A stretch of DNA of 64,000 bases from Nitzschia sp. pyKryTriq1 (taxonomy: Eukaryota > Bacillariophyta > Bacillariophyceae > Bacillariales > Bacillariaceae): the NCBI GenBank assembly GCA_956465555.1, contig OY101116.1:186001-250000 (forward strand), given 5' to 3'. Shown here piece after piece: positions 44,356-56,016 of this stretch (position 1 is its first letter; every line of letters begins with the position of its first letter). The translations under genes and the position numbers were made by a program. A model generated the notes under the pieces. It was not told the origin of the DNA and ran no database searches. It saw nothing but the letters and a program-made list of their open reading frames with translations.

Positions 44356-45167
44356 CGATTCCTCTAGGTAGAGTAGTATTAATAGCTGTCGAAAATCTAC
44401 TGCGTCTAGTAGTAGTAGTAGAGTAGAGAGATAAGTAGGCGAGGAGCATGCGTATCGTACCACTACTAGTAGCAGCGAAAAAGTGTACTAGAGTACGTGT
44501 ATGGTCTAGTAGTACTACTGGTGGTGGTAGTAGTACTAGCAACTAGTACCAGAGTACTCACTCGACACACTCTACTACTATCAGATACTACTGGTACTAC
44601 TACTTGTACCTTCACGGCGGGAGAGGAGGAAATGCGGTCCAGCTAGTACTAGAGAGATTGCTACTCTACTACTAGTGCTACTACTAGCTACTACTACTAC
44701 AACGCTACTACTACCTCTAGTAGCTAGCACAGTACCGGTAGGGTCCATCAAATCGAATATCATCTGTTTGTACTTTGTACGTAGTACGTACGTCAGACCT
44801 CGCAGAGTATTTGTGACCGACCAAAGAAGCAAGAGACCTCGAACAGCATAAATAATAGTCTCGAACGCCGCCGAAAAAGAGAGCCACAACGGACACACGC
44901 AGCAGCATGCAGCATGCACCCGCACGAACGGAAAATCAAAATGGAACGCAAAGGATCGAGATACAAATAGCGTCGCGGCGAAACCTGCGGAATGCGCGGC
45001 ATACCGCTAGATTACGAGATACTCAGCACGAATGAAGCGCGATGCGATGCGATGCGAGAAGTGACAATATATACGATATAGCACGAAGGAAGAGAGAAGA
45101 GAGTTCACTGTACCTTTCAACAACAACAACATCAACATAATATATTCAAAGAAGTAGTGGCATCAGG
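44356..45167. other. Intergenic, palindrome-rich
   Basis: 0.8 kb dense in CTAGTAG, AGTACT and GTACGTAC words (44375-44790). Presumed promoter of the TMEM184-like gene at its end. No coding signal recognised. Confidence 0.5.
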
Positions 45168-46635
45168 ATGTCATCGAGAAGAGCTGCTGCTGCTGCTGCT
45201 GCTGCTGCTGATCAAGATGATGATGATGAAGCCATGAAGAATAATAATCGCAGCAGTGGCAACATCAAAATGTCTCCGACTCCATTTCGCGGTGTGCTGA
45301 TGCTGGAAGAGGAAACGACGAAGAATAACCATACAAGTACTGCACCGTATTCCGGGCTTCCGGCAATTCCTGGAATCCAAGAAAGTCCTGGCAACAACAA
45401 CGGCGGCGGCGGCAGCAGCAGCAGAAAGAGTCACCATCAAAGTCATCATCATCATCATCATCATCATTATCAAGTGGAACAAGACTCTTCCGCGGCAGCA
45501 GCAGCATCAGCATCGGCAACCGCAATCACTTTGGCAAATCCGCTGGCTCCTTCTACCTCTACCTCTACCTCTACTACTGCGGATATAGTACAAGTACCAC
45601 CAGCGACTCCACTCTCGCCGCAACCCCAAATTGTGCGTTCGAGAAAGGCGTCCAGCAAGAAGAAAGATCATCATCACCAGCAGCACCAGCATCGCCACCA
45701 GCATCATCATCATCATATTTCTTCTTCCTCTCATTCAAAAACATCCGATGGTAGCAATGAACGAAAACGTCATAGACGAAAACGACACCACAGTAGCAAC
45801 GATCCTAGTCACCATCAGGATCATCCTTCCGATCTTTCACAGACAGCTGCTGTTGGTACTGCTGCTGCTTCTTCTTCTTCAGGAAGTCCTTCCAAACGTT
45901 CCTGCTCTTCCTTTTGGCTGGCGGCTACTACTACCGGTAGCAAATGTTGTGATCGGACACTGGTACGATCGACCTTGTCGTTCATGAATATACTCGCACG
46001 AATCTTGTTTTGGTGTTCGGCGGGGGCCTCGGTCGCGGCAGTTCTTTGGTACTCGTATGAACTCAAGAAACATGGGTAAGTTTTCGTTAATAGTCTTGGT
46101 GGTACAATACGAATATTGTTTCATATTCTATTCTATTATGTGATTATTCTCCTTCTAACGCTATATCCATCACCTTCTTCTCCTTCTCCTCTTCTTGTAC
46201 CGATACAGAACGGATCCACATTTGATTGCCTGGTTTTCGGCCGGCGCCTTTGTATTGTTGGGATTCCCCATTTCCATGTACGGGATTGTCATGCATCTTG
46301 CCAATTACAACCAACCCAATGTACAAAACTATGTCGTTCGAATCCTTTGGATGGTACCCATTTATAGCATCGAATCTTGGTTGTGCTTGCGATACAAGGA
46401 TTATGCGATTTACATTGAAACATTGCGAGATTGTTATGAAAGTTATGTCTTGTACAGCTTTTTACAATTTCTCATTCAAGTTCTGGGAGGAGAAGAAGCA
46501 TTGATACTTATGCTCAAGGACAAATCACCGACACGAGGAGTACACATGTGGGGACTCCAATGGTGTGTCAAACCATGGCTCATGGGACAACCCTTGCGCA
46601 AAACATTTGAAAGCGCACCTCCTCCGATGATGATG

Positions 46636-46666
<31 letters not shown>

Positions 46667-48453
46667 AGGACACAGAAATGACAACGACATCACCGACAAT
46701 GGCTCCTCCTCCACCACCACCACGAACACTCAAACGGGTACATTGGACGAGTCCCTTTTTTGTCCAATGCAAATTTGGAGTCTTGCAATACGTCTTGTTG
46801 AAGATTATTTTGAGTGTCATGGTCATGGTACTCGAAAAGTATGGTGTCTACAAGGAAGGAGATTTTACACCCAAGGGCGGATACCTGTATATTTGTATCT
46901 TGACCAATCTCAGTCAATGTTGGGCATTGTATTGTCTCATTTTCTTTTATTATGCCACCAAGAATGAATTGTCCAATATCCGACCCGTCGGAAAATTCTT
47001 GAGCGTCAAGGCCTTGGTCTTTTTCACCTGGTGGCAATCCTTGGCCATTTCCATCGTTTATCAAATGGATCTCATTCCTCATTATCATGGAGGAAGTGGA
47101 ATGGGATTGGGTGGAATCATCATTTCAGGTGGTGGTGCGGGTGCTAGTGGTGCTGCTGGTTTTGGTGGTGGTTTTGGCACTACTACTGCGAATGCGAATA
47201 CAGACGATTCCATCATGATGATGGATCATCATGCGAGTGGGGATGGTGCCGGAGTATTCATGCCCTTGACGGCCGAAGAGGCGTTGCGATTGGATGAATT
47301 TGGAGGAAGTGTCTTGTCCTCCGATTCGTCGTCGTCTTTCTTTTCTTCCACAGGAGGAGCGTCGCAAGCAGCACAGGCAGTTGTGCAACAACAGCAACAA
47401 CAACAACAACAACAAGAATGGTCCCCCGAAGATGTCGCCAAGGGATTGCAAGACTATTTGATTTGTATTGAAATGTTTGTGGCTGCCATTGTTCATATCT
47501 TTGTCTTTTCCCATACCGAGTACGATCCTCAAGCCGTCGAAGCTAGAACTCGGGCCTTGAATCAAACACCTCATAAAGATTGGAACAAGCGATTGGGACG
47601 CAAAGGCAAACAACAACAGCAACAACAGTTTCACGATAACAATACGTGGGACAGCAAGAGTGCATGGAGTGGAACCACCAATACATCGCGAGATGCGGAC
47701 AGTCAATACAATACTAATTTTGAACTCGCGTCCCTCTCGAATAATCATCAACATCCAAATTATCATCATCAAAGTATGACGGCATCGGCAGTGACAGTGG
47801 CCAATGGGTCGTTTGACGATGAAGATGATTTGCGGATTCATCCTCTGGATCGACTCGATGAACGATCGCGGGACAAGGGAGAAGAAGAAGAAGAAGAGGA
47901 TGATGGCGACGATGAGGAAAACAGGGAACGCAAACCGCTCTTGGCTCTGGATCCAATTGAGGACGACGAAGATGGTGGCGCCTCGTCCCTACAGTCCCTA
48001 CAATCTAGCATCTTGCACGGCTCTAGTTCTTATCTGGATGGTGGTGGTGATGGCTCTTCTTCTTCCTCCTCCTCTTCATATTCGTCAGGTGACGACGAAG
48101 ATGAAGCCGATGTGGAGAATCCTCGCATGACCTCTGCATCCGCATCGGTTCCATCCATGGGAAGAGGATCCCCTTCGAGAGGTACTGGTGGTGGTGGTGG
48201 TACTACTCCTACTCCTAGTCGTACTCGTAATCCGGGTTTTGTCAGAGCCCTGTTGGATTCGGCCATTCCACAAGATTTACGAGACAATACTGTTGGAATC
48301 ATCAAGGGAGATTATGTGGTGGAAAAGAAGACATTGTTGCATCATGCGGCAACTTCGGACAGTTACGATTTATTTTCACGAGTCGGTCTCCGACGTCCCA
48401 AGAAACCTTCTTCGATCTACACTAACAAGTCCAGCAGCCAATCTGTCGACTAA
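45168..48453 (+). CDS. TMEM184 / organic solute transporter alpha family membrane protein
   Basis: Two exons, 45168..46075 and 46209..48453, 1050 aa; the 133-bp intron splits a Gly codon. Long polar N-terminus (Ala, His, Ser and Lys runs), then the seven-helix OST-alpha/TMEM184 core from about residue 280 to 770. Family signatures visible: WFSAGAFVLLGFPISMYGI, PNVQNYVVRILWMVPIYS, WLCLRYKDYAIYIETLRDCYESYVLYSF, FKFGVLQYV-like segment (CKFGVLQYVLLKI) and KFLSVKALVFFTWWQS, DYLICIEMFVAAIVHIFVFSH. A Gly/Ser/Gln-rich insert of about 100 residues splits the last two helices. The C-terminal 280 residues are acidic, Ser-rich and probably cytosolic and phosphorylated. Substrate unknown; relatives act in steroid or organic anion transport or vacuolar/endosomal membranes. 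Confidence 0.85.
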
Positions 48454-48692
48454 CTGCTGCAGTCTATCATACTCTACCCTACTACTAGTATAGAGACAAA
48501 AAGTTGAATTATAGCAAATAGTATAGATCACTACATACATACTCCATTCGAGTACCAAAACGATCTGAGAAGGCACATGGCTACGAAGATTGGGCGTTGT
48601 TTGTTTTCAGTGGTAATCTGGGTTCTATTCTTTCTTGTATCTACTAGTATTGTGCATTTTTCCATATATTTATCCCCGTCATCGGCATCAAT

Positions 48693-49868
48693 TTACAACA
48701 TTGCGGCAGCAATGGCAACCATTGACATAGTGGCAGCGGCGATCGAGGTGGAGCTAGCTCCAGAGTTGGATGTTCGGGCTTCAGCTTGGGCAGTGTCGAA
48801 TTGCAAGTCGAACTCGGCGGCACCGGCTCCGTCACCTTGCAAGTCACGGTCGGCAGCTCGAAGTCGACGACGAGTGTTTCCGAACTGCATCGATGCCACA
48901 CCGGCTCCATCAACGGTTCCTACGTTGGCGTAGAACTGGGCGAACAAGATCGTCGAGAAACGGCAGGTCGACTGACCGATGCACGCAGCGGCGTCGTAGC
49001 TGGTCAACAAGTTGCCGGCAGCAACGCCGTCAGCAATGGCAAGTTGGTTGATGCCTCCTCCCTTGGTGAACGTGAAGTCGTCAATCGAACGCATGAAGAT
49101 ACCATCGGCCTTGGCTTCATCTTCGGGGGTGACACAGACGTGGATGATTTGACCTTGGTTTCGGGGAAGAACACGGGTGGCTTCGTCCAAAGGAGCAAAG
49201 GAGTTTTCAGTGCACTCGAATCCACGAACCTCGTAGGCTTGGTTGGCAGTACGGACGAGACGGTTCTTGGGGGCAACGTTGATGGTACCGATCTGGAATC
49301 CGTCGGTCAAGTCAACGGTGAGAGTAATGAGGGTCTCAAGGAAGTTGACTTCGACAGGGGTGGTGATGCCCAACCTGGTATCGGTCCACAATCCGAATCG
49401 AACGCAGAAACGGACTTCGGCAATCAATTGGTTGTCAACAGTAGTTTCGTTGTAGATATCGCTTGTTTGTTGTGAGATGGTCTGGGGGTCGAATTCAGCG
49501 ACAATGGTGGCTTCACGACCGTTGAAAGCACCACTATCCAGCATGGTGGCGCTAGGGTTGGCGAAGTCGGCGGCAGCTGAAAGCTGCGCGCTTTCAAGAA
49601 GGAAGGGCCCGGGAGCAGCCCACATGGCACTGCTGTCGAGCGAGGCGGTCGGATTGGCAGCAGTGTCAACTTGACAGTCCGGAGCCTTCCACAAAGTAAA
49701 CTTGGGCATGCCAGAGTTGATGTAGTCGGTCACTGGGAAGGTGAGATTGAAAGTATTCGCGTCGAATTTGAAGAGCGGCTCTTGCAGAGCCCACTTCTCA
49801 GCGAGGGTGGCACCTTGGGCAGAGGCAACAGCGGCCGTGGTGGCAGCAACGAGGGCGGTGAACTTCAT
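48693..49868 (-). CDS. Secreted or cell-surface protein, unknown family
   Basis: Single exon, 391 aa. Clear signal peptide (MKFTALVAATTAAVASA, cleavage near residue 17-18). The body is beta-rich with paired Cys and repeated strand patterns (VRFCVRFGLW, VNFLETLITLTVDLTDGF, IIHVCVTPEDEA, CIGQSTCRFSTILFAQFY). An NTRRRLRAADRDLQ segment near residue 333 looks like a dibasic/RxL processing site. The C-terminus is hydrophobic (SIAAATMSMVAIAAAML) after small residues, so a GPI anchor or membrane tail is possible. I recall similar proteins in diatom genomes without an assigned role; no enzyme motif seen. Codon use is unusually regular and GC-ending, like a highly expressed gene (impression, not computed). 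Confidence 0.75.
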   Translation of the reverse strand: MKFTALVAATTAAVASAQGATLAEKWALQEPLFKFDANTFNLTFPVTDYINSGMPKFTLWKAPDCQVDTAANPTASLDSSAMWAAPGPFLLESAQLSAAADFANPSATMLDSGAFNGREATIVAEFDPQTISQQTSDIYNETTVDNQLIAEVRFCVRFGLWTDTRLGITTPVEVNFLETLITLTVDLTDGFQIGTINVAPKNRLVRTANQAYEVRGFECTENSFAPLDEATRVLPRNQGQIIHVCVTPEDEAKADGIFMRSIDDFTFTKGGGINQLAIADGVAAGNLLTSYDAAACIGQSTCRFSTILFAQFYANVGTVDGAGVASMQFGNTRRRLRAADRDLQGDGAGAAEFDLQFDTAQAEARTSNSGASSTSIAAATMSMVAIAAAML

Positions 49869-51005
49869 GTTTGCTTTGTTTTTGGTTTTGTTGTTGTTGT
49901 CGTTAGTTTGACGGCTTTGGCTTTTGGGAAATTGTGAGACAATTGGAAGGTCGAGGATTGGTTTTCTGGTTTGTTTTGTGAAATCCTTTCACCTTTGTTG
50001 CGGTCATCAGTCATTGGTTGTGTCTTTCGGCGCTTTGCTCGAGCTAAGCCCCACGGTGAATAGATACGCCGTAATTATTTTTCGGAGGAACTTATTTAGC
50101 GTTGTCATCAAACAGCACGAGGGATGACAGATGACAGAAGAGGATGATGACCCTCACCGACCACCACGTGCAGTATCCACGAGGAACTGCCACGTCACAC
50201 ACATGGATACGTTAGGTATGTAGTATGGAATGAATAGAATACATGCGCGCCAGGCAGGCCTCGCCGACCCGATCGTTAGCGAGCCGGCGGTCTACTCCCG
50301 AGGACTGTCTTGGCTCACAATTCTTATTGAAAATCATATTGTTCTCTAAGGATAGAGCACTGTAATTACAGCTATACCCCTTGGGTGAACATTAGTAAAC
50401 AAAGCTAACAATCATATTACTGGAGTGAGTTCGACGAGGTGTTGGATGGCGGCTCGTTTCGATGAGGAACTCAACAAGTACGTCTCGTCGTATTCGGGAG
50501 ATACAAATCCTCGAGATGTACTCGAGGAATACATCAAGTCCGAAAAGTGCAAGAAACCAAAGAAGGTGGATCCAGCGACTAGATAGGTTCGTGCCTGGGA
50601 AGAGCAGACCAACTTTAGCTACTGTAACATCAACACTGAATTACAACGCGGGGCTGAGGAAGTGGTCCCACTAGTCGAAACGTCAGCTGACAGCGTACAG
50701 ACTATACACGTAGTACGGAGATTTCCACAAAAATCACACGATGAAAAAAAAATATTGTCTTCCTGGTACTTTATTGATATTTCACTGCAGTATCTAATTT
50801 ACAAATAGGTAGTATTATTACTGTAGGTTTATTGTTTGGGGCTTCGGGTTCATGTCATATAGATTTATCAACATCACATCACCAAATAATGTGAAATGGT
50901 TCTCACAATTCCGTCTTCGATACCATGTTGTAGTACCTGTATGTTATTAGAAGAAAGAGAGCAGTGAAAGAAACATGAACGACACCAGCCCACAAAAATC
51001 ACACG
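49869..51005. other. Intergenic with one possible small frame
   Basis: 1.1 kb upstream of the secreted-protein genes on either side. Apart from the 46-codon frame noted at 50446-50586, nothing is recognisable. Confidence 0.4.
50446..50586 (+). CDS. Possible 46-aa charged peptide or gene relic
   Basis: ATG to TAG frame with a natural-looking amphipathic composition (MAARFDEELNKYVSSY, then VLEEYIKSEKCKKPKK). No upstream extension, splice partner or homologue recognised. Could be a remnant of a decayed gene or transposon, or chance. Confidence 0.2.
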   Translation: MAARFDEELNKYVSSYSGDTNPRDVLEEYIKSEKCKKPKKVDPATR

Positions 51006-52239
51006 ATGAAGTTGTCGACTTTGATGTTCACTGCTGTTGTTCTTTCCCCTTTCTTCTTGATGGCGGAGGGGGACATCGTCGCCGCAGAGGTAAGAAGAAG
51101 ATAGACGACACTCGTCGAGTCCTTTTAGTTTCGTCAGCTTTTTGTTGTTGTCAACAACGTGCGGTCGTATACTACTCCATGAGAACTAGTACATGAGATA
51201 CCCATCATTCTCGATCATCAGGCACCATTCTCACCTTCTCCGTCCTCCCGCCATCATGCGCTGCTTTTGCTGCTTGCGGTGCTATTATACCATCACTCCC
51301 CCTTTCTTCATCATAGGATCATGTTGCTGCTTCATTGTACAACAAGAAAGCCGGCGAGGAAGACGGGGGCCAACACCGAACTCTTCGCACGCCCAAAATC
51401 TTTATCCCGGGTCCCTACACCCCAGGAGAGATTCCGCCTCCCGGTCAGGATCTTATCGTGACTGCTGACAGTAACATGTGGGATGATTCCCGTATCAACG
51501 TTATATTTCTTCAAAATATTCTCAACTACATTCTTGCCACTGGTCCTCGGGCTGCTGCCACTGGATTATTTATGCATTCCGGCAACAGAACTGGTTTGGG
51601 CTTTGGCACACGCAATCCGCTCACCTTCCGGACCACTGTGACTGCTGCTGGGTATACTCTTACAGCACCGGGGGATGGACAAGTCTTACCAAGCGCCATT
51701 CCTCGTGGTATCAAGGTTCTCTGGTTGTGGCTTCCGAATGTGGCTAATTTTACAACTGCCCAAGTGAATGGAATCAAACTGTTTGCCGCCGAGGGCGGGA
51801 GAGTTGTACTGTCGGGTGAGGACGGATTTGCCGGCAGCAATTCAAACCCCATCCTCAATACTCTCTTGGGTCAGTTGGGATCGGGCATGTCAATCGGTCC
51901 TGATGATATTTTGGGGCAATTTTCTGCCACAAATATTGCACCGGCGCAGTTGACCACTGGTGTGACGCGGGTAGACTTCTCTAATGCTGCTTTTATAAGC
52001 ATCAGAGCTGGAGTGGTGAGTTCCTTTCTTGCTGTCTTGTTTGTGGTGGATGTCAATAAGTTTTCAAACAAGTGGTGCACCAAACTCACTTCAAGTTCTC
52101 TTATTATTATTATTATTATTTGTCACAATTCCCATCACGCGACCTCCACCAGGATGCAAGTCTTATCCGATATCCCTACGATTCTACTAAGACTCTCGTT
52201 GGGGTGACCCGAATCAACACCACCAAACTAGCCAAATAA
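51006..52239 (+). CDS. Secreted protein, GATase/DUF4350-like (tentative)
   Basis: Three exons, 51006..51089, 51317..52015 and 52153..52239, all phase 0; 289 aa. Exon 1 encodes a clean signal peptide (MKLSTLMFTAVVLSPFFLMA). The body has DLIVTADSNMWDDSRINVIFLQNILNYI, IKVLWLWLPNVANFTTAQVNGIKLFAAEGGRVVLSGED and NPILNTLLGQLGSG. This order (a W-L-P strand, then 'F..EGGR.VL', then a 'N.LL..LG' helix) resembles bacterial DUF4350/glutamine-amidotransferase-like folds, without a visible catalytic Cys nucleophile. A structural or adhesive extracellular role is as likely. The exon 1 call rests on the signal peptide, the GTAAGA donor and frame continuity with no intervening ATG. Confidence 0.65.
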
Positions 52240-53237
52240 TAGGGGACGGACAACAAGGCGCATACCCTCCCACGGGAGGACGAGCGAGGACGACGACGAC
52301 GCGACTCCATATATCATATATACCGGTAGTAGTAGGAAGGAGCAAGCAGCAAGACAGCGAGGGCGGCCGAACGGGAGAAAGGAATCAACACCAGCACCAC
52401 CGCCTACTAGTAGTAGTATTTTTTACCCTTTCGTCGTTCAGAGTTATTCGAAACGCAAGTGTGCTGTGGTAATACGAATCATCATCATCATCATCATCAA
52501 GAAGCAAGAATCAAGAAGCAATATACGATGCCGGCGACGGCGACGGCGACGACTCTATATACTAGTAATAATATATCCTCCATAGTATAATACTACTATA
52601 CCTGTATGTATCCTCCTCGGCATGCGCATATATTAGGGGGACGCGATGAGGAAGAATCATCCAAACGACAAAAATTGGGGGAAGCCCATAACCCAATATT
52701 CAAATAATAAAATACATCCAGTACATACATAAAGATGCGAAAAAATGACACAACATCATGAAGAATTACTACTGTATTGCAGCAGCATAGCTGTCTTTGT
52801 TCTCTACAAGTACTGTACTGTACATACTGTAGTAGGCACTTGTACCGGTACAGTACGAGATACTCTCTCTCTCTCTCTTTCTCTCTCCCTCTTTCTCTCT
52901 GCAAGTACTCTACTAGAGAGCTCTCTCTACTAGAGAGACTGAAAGACACTGAAACGAGGAGATAATCCTGTAGATCGCACCGTACCGGCACGTATTATAT
53001 TTTCAATAGCACCACCAGCAGCAGCAGCAGCAGCAGCCAACAACAACAACAACAACATCAGCCAACAACAACCAATACTAATAAATTACAGTATATTATA
53101 TTTTGCCGTGACGAAAATAATAATGTCCTCTGGAGAGCCAACGTGATTCTTCTTCCTTGCAGCGCACACAGTACTTGTACAGTATTAGCGGGGCGGCGGC
53201 GTGTTACAAGCAGCGCAGTGCTGTGCAGTGCTGTAGC
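52240..53237. other. Intergenic, repeat-rich
   Basis: 1 kb with CGA/CGG triplets, a CAT run (52475-52500), a palindromic GTAC cluster and CT runs (52800-52930) and CAA/CAG runs (53010-53060). Presumed promoter of the sugar transporter at the end. Confidence 0.5.
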
Positions 53238-55394
53238 ATGTCTCCCCATCCTTCTCAAGTTCAAGCTCATCATCAGCAGCATCATCTATTACCATCCTGG
53301 TTTATCATCAAAGTGACGTTGTGGACATCGCTCGGAGGATGTTTATTTGGTTATGACATGGGTGCCATTTCCGGCGCCTTGCCGCCCATGGCACAATCTC
53401 TGGATTTTGCCGATAACGAGCCACGACAAGAATGGGTCGTGTCCATTTTATATTTAGGAGGGGGTTTGGGTGCCTGCGTGGGTGGAACGCTTTGTGATGT
53501 CTGGGGACGGAAGAAGAGTATAATCGGAACCGACATGGTCTTTATGTTGGGCGCCCTGTGGTTGTCCCATTTGGCCCACTCCTATGGGAGTGTCTTGGTG
53601 GGGAGATTCATTGTGGGTGTGGCCGTGGCGGTGTCGGGGATTGCCAATGTCGCGTATTTACAAGAAATGGCTCCTACCGAATGGAGAGGGGCGATTGTAT
53701 CAGTGAATGAAGCGTGTATCAGTTTGGGATTTCTACTGGCCTATGTGGCAGGATATGCGTACGCCGGGAACGGAAACAATGCCAATGCTAATAATGAAGA
53801 CAATGACAATGATAATGAAGCGTGGCGGAGAATTTTTGGATGGGCTGGAGTTCTGGCTTTGATTCAAGTCGTTGGAATGTGGAGAATGCCCGAGTCGCCC
53901 GTTTGGTTGGCGGAACAAGGAAGACTGGAAGAAAGCCAAGAGGCCTGGAACATGATTCAGAATGGAGGGCGGCGGCGCTCTATTACTACTACCAATGATG
54001 GCGGCAATAACAACCATGACGAAACTTCTTTCCACCAGCCTTTAAGAACAGTTTCTACTCCATCATCAGCATCATCATCAGCATCAGCATCAGCATCATC
54101 GTCATCATTTATAATCAGCAACTCGCAAAAACAACAAAATTCACACCATGACCATCCTAATCCAGATGATCATGATATTGTCACCACCTCGTTTACATAT
54201 CAATCGGCTCAGACACCGAAACCAGACGAGTTTCATTCCTTTGAATCCTTGGATCAGCTCAACAACGTGGTAGAACCATTATCAACATCAACATCATTAC
54301 CATCATCATCATTATCATCATCTTTCAGAAAGAAGAGGAACAACCATCAGTGGCTGGCAAAAGTACGAGAGACAATGCGGTCTATACTCCATACGGTTCG
54401 AAAGTATCGTCGGCAGAGTTATATTGCCTTTTTTCTAGCAGCCACACAACAATTCTGTGGTCAAACCAGTGTGTTGAATTACGCTCCATATATCTTTGCC
54501 GCCCAAGCTTCGGGAACGGACGATCCACCACCACCCGCTTGGTCGACTTTGGCCATTGGAGGAGTCAAATTTGTCGTGACTGTCCTGGTCATTTGGAGGA
54601 TTGAACATGTCGGGCGGCGGACACTTTTACTTCTGGGTATGACCTGCATCAGTGTGGGAATGTTGGCCTTGATTGTTGCCTTTGGTGGCTCGTCCTCGTC
54701 CTCGTCCTCATCGAATGATGATGATGATGATAATAATAATGGTAATCCAGGAGCAGACTCGATGACGACGTTCGCCAATCTCAAAACCTTTCATCTCGCC
54801 CTGCCGGGTGTTTTATTAGTGGTATGTGGATATTCCATGTCCTTTGGTCCACTGACATGGCTCTTGACGGCCGAACTCTTTCCTACAGACATTCGTGGAC
54901 GTGCCTTGGGTGCCAGTACCATCCTTACCTATCTTTGTGCCTCATTGGTCACACGAACCTTCTTGTCGGCTTCTTCTGCGGTAGGACCGGCCAAAGTCTT
55001 TGGAATATATTGCATCATCAATACTTTGGGGATCGTATTCGCCTATCTTGCCATTCCAGATACTGGAGAAAAGACCGTGGAACAAATTGAAGATGCTCTT
55101 CAAACTATGTGGTGGTGGAGATACGATTATGATGCGATTCTTCTATCTTCTCAACAAACAAGAACAATGACAATCGAAGAACAAGAGGAACTTACTACTC
55201 ACAGTAGTAGCAGCCGCAACAGGAGCAAGGACAGATCCTCGGACGACTACGCTTCCTCCGGCAACGGTGCTACCACAAGTGCTCGTACTCGTGGGCAAAA
55301 CATGATTGAACTACTGCATTCTAATAGTAATGGCACGGATGGCTCCTCGTCATCGCCATTCATACCCAAAGTTGGCGGCGGCGAGATTACATGA
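53238..55394 (+). CDS. MFS sugar transporter (SLC2/proton-sugar symporter type)
   Basis: Single exon, 718 aa from the first ATG (MSPHPSQV). Twelve-helix major facilitator with nearly all sugar-porter signatures: GCLFGYDMGAISGAL in helix 1, DVWGRKKS after helix 2, GRFIVGVAVA, EWRGAI, PESPVWLAEQGR before the central loop, QQFCGQTSVLNYAPYIF in helix 7, VGRRTLLLLG, GPLTWLLTAELFPTDIRGRALG and PDTGEKTVEQIE at the end. The central cytosolic loop carries a roughly 150-residue Ser/His/Asn-rich insert, and there are Asn/Asp inserts after helices 5 and 9. Substrate cannot be fixed; the motif set is shared by glucose, xylose and inositol carriers. In helix 7 a Thr replaces the usual Asn of QQxxGxN. Probably plasma membrane or vacuole. 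Confidence 0.92.
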   Translation: MSPHPSQVQAHHQQHHLLPSWFIIKVTLWTSLGGCLFGYDMGAISGALPPMAQSLDFADNEPRQEWVVSILYLGGGLGACVGGTLCDVWGRKKSIIGTDMVFMLGALWLSHLAHSYGSVLVGRFIVGVAVAVSGIANVAYLQEMAPTEWRGAIVSVNEACISLGFLLAYVAGYAYAGNGNNANANNEDNDNDNEAWRRIFGWAGVLALIQVVGMWRMPESPVWLAEQGRLEESQEAWNMIQNGGRRRSITTTNDGGNNNHDETSFHQPLRTVSTPSSASSSASASASSSSFIISNSQKQQNSHHDHPNPDDHDIVTTSFTYQSAQTPKPDEFHSFESLDQLNNVVEPLSTSTSLPSSSLSSSFRKKRNNHQWLAKVRETMRSILHTVRKYRRQSYIAFFLAATQQFCGQTSVLNYAPYIFAAQASGTDDPPPPAWSTLAIGGVKFVVTVLVIWRIEHVGRRTLLLLGMTCISVGMLALIVAFGGSSSSSSSSNDDDDDNNNGNPGADSMTTFANLKTFHLALPGVLLVVCGYSMSFGPLTWLLTAELFPTDIRGRALGASTILTYLCASLVTRTFLSASSAVGPAKVFGIYCIINTLGIVFAYLAIPDTGEKTVEQIEDALQTMWWWRYDYDAILLSSQQTRTMTIEEQEELTTHSSSSRNRSKDRSSDDYASSGNGATTSARTRGQNMIELLHSNSNGTDGSSSSPFIPKVGGGEIT

Positions 55395-56016
55395 CGAGCC
55401 TCCCACTGTTCTCTAGATTAGCAGACACAATATGAGTAGAGATATTATACTATATAGTGTTGGTACAAGAAGCTCGGTAGCTGATATTCGCCGTAACTAG
55501 TAGTAGCAACAAACTATGATATTGCTTTGTTTTGCTAGCTAGTAGTAGTAATTAGACATGATCGTAGACATCCTGACTGTTCCTGTCGTAGTCCGTACCG
55601 GGTAGTAGAGAGCGAGAGAGAGAGAGAGAACCAGGAGTACATTTTACTCCTCGTGAAGACGAGAACCGGTAGATGTTTTTATCTCGTGCAAGTGCCGACG
55701 TAATTGTATTCGAGTACTAGTAATAGTAGAGGCCCAAGAAGAGAACTTCGCCAATCCGGCCACTTCATGCGTGGCGGATGATAGAACGACTGAGGCAATA
55801 ATAATTGTCCATTGACATTTTTGTGGGCTTATTATCTCACTCCATGATCCTCCTTGCCAGAATTCCCACAACGATTATTCTCTGACCCTCTCCTATCGCG
55901 AGCTTTCTTATACTTACTCGTAATTCGCTTTTCTCTTTTTCGCTTTGCGATCTTTGATGCTCCTATGCCACAATAACTATTTTTTGAAGACTTCTATATT
56001 GTTGGCCATCAACACC
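55395..56016. other. Intergenic
   Basis: Between the transporter and the SVTKFNLE protein. GA dinucleotide run at 55613-55630 and CTAGTAG words. An in-frame ATG at 55957 could extend the next gene by 20 residues. Confidence 0.4.

Noticed and set aside
49004-49475. Frames on the plus strand and other minus frames within the secreted-protein gene
   Set aside because: Shadows caused by regular GC-ending codon use of the real 391-codon gene.
55945-56016. Longer start of the SVTKFNLE protein
   Set aside because: The most upstream start is TTG, and the next ATG (55957) has a weak context; the ATG at 56017 fits better, though not decisively.
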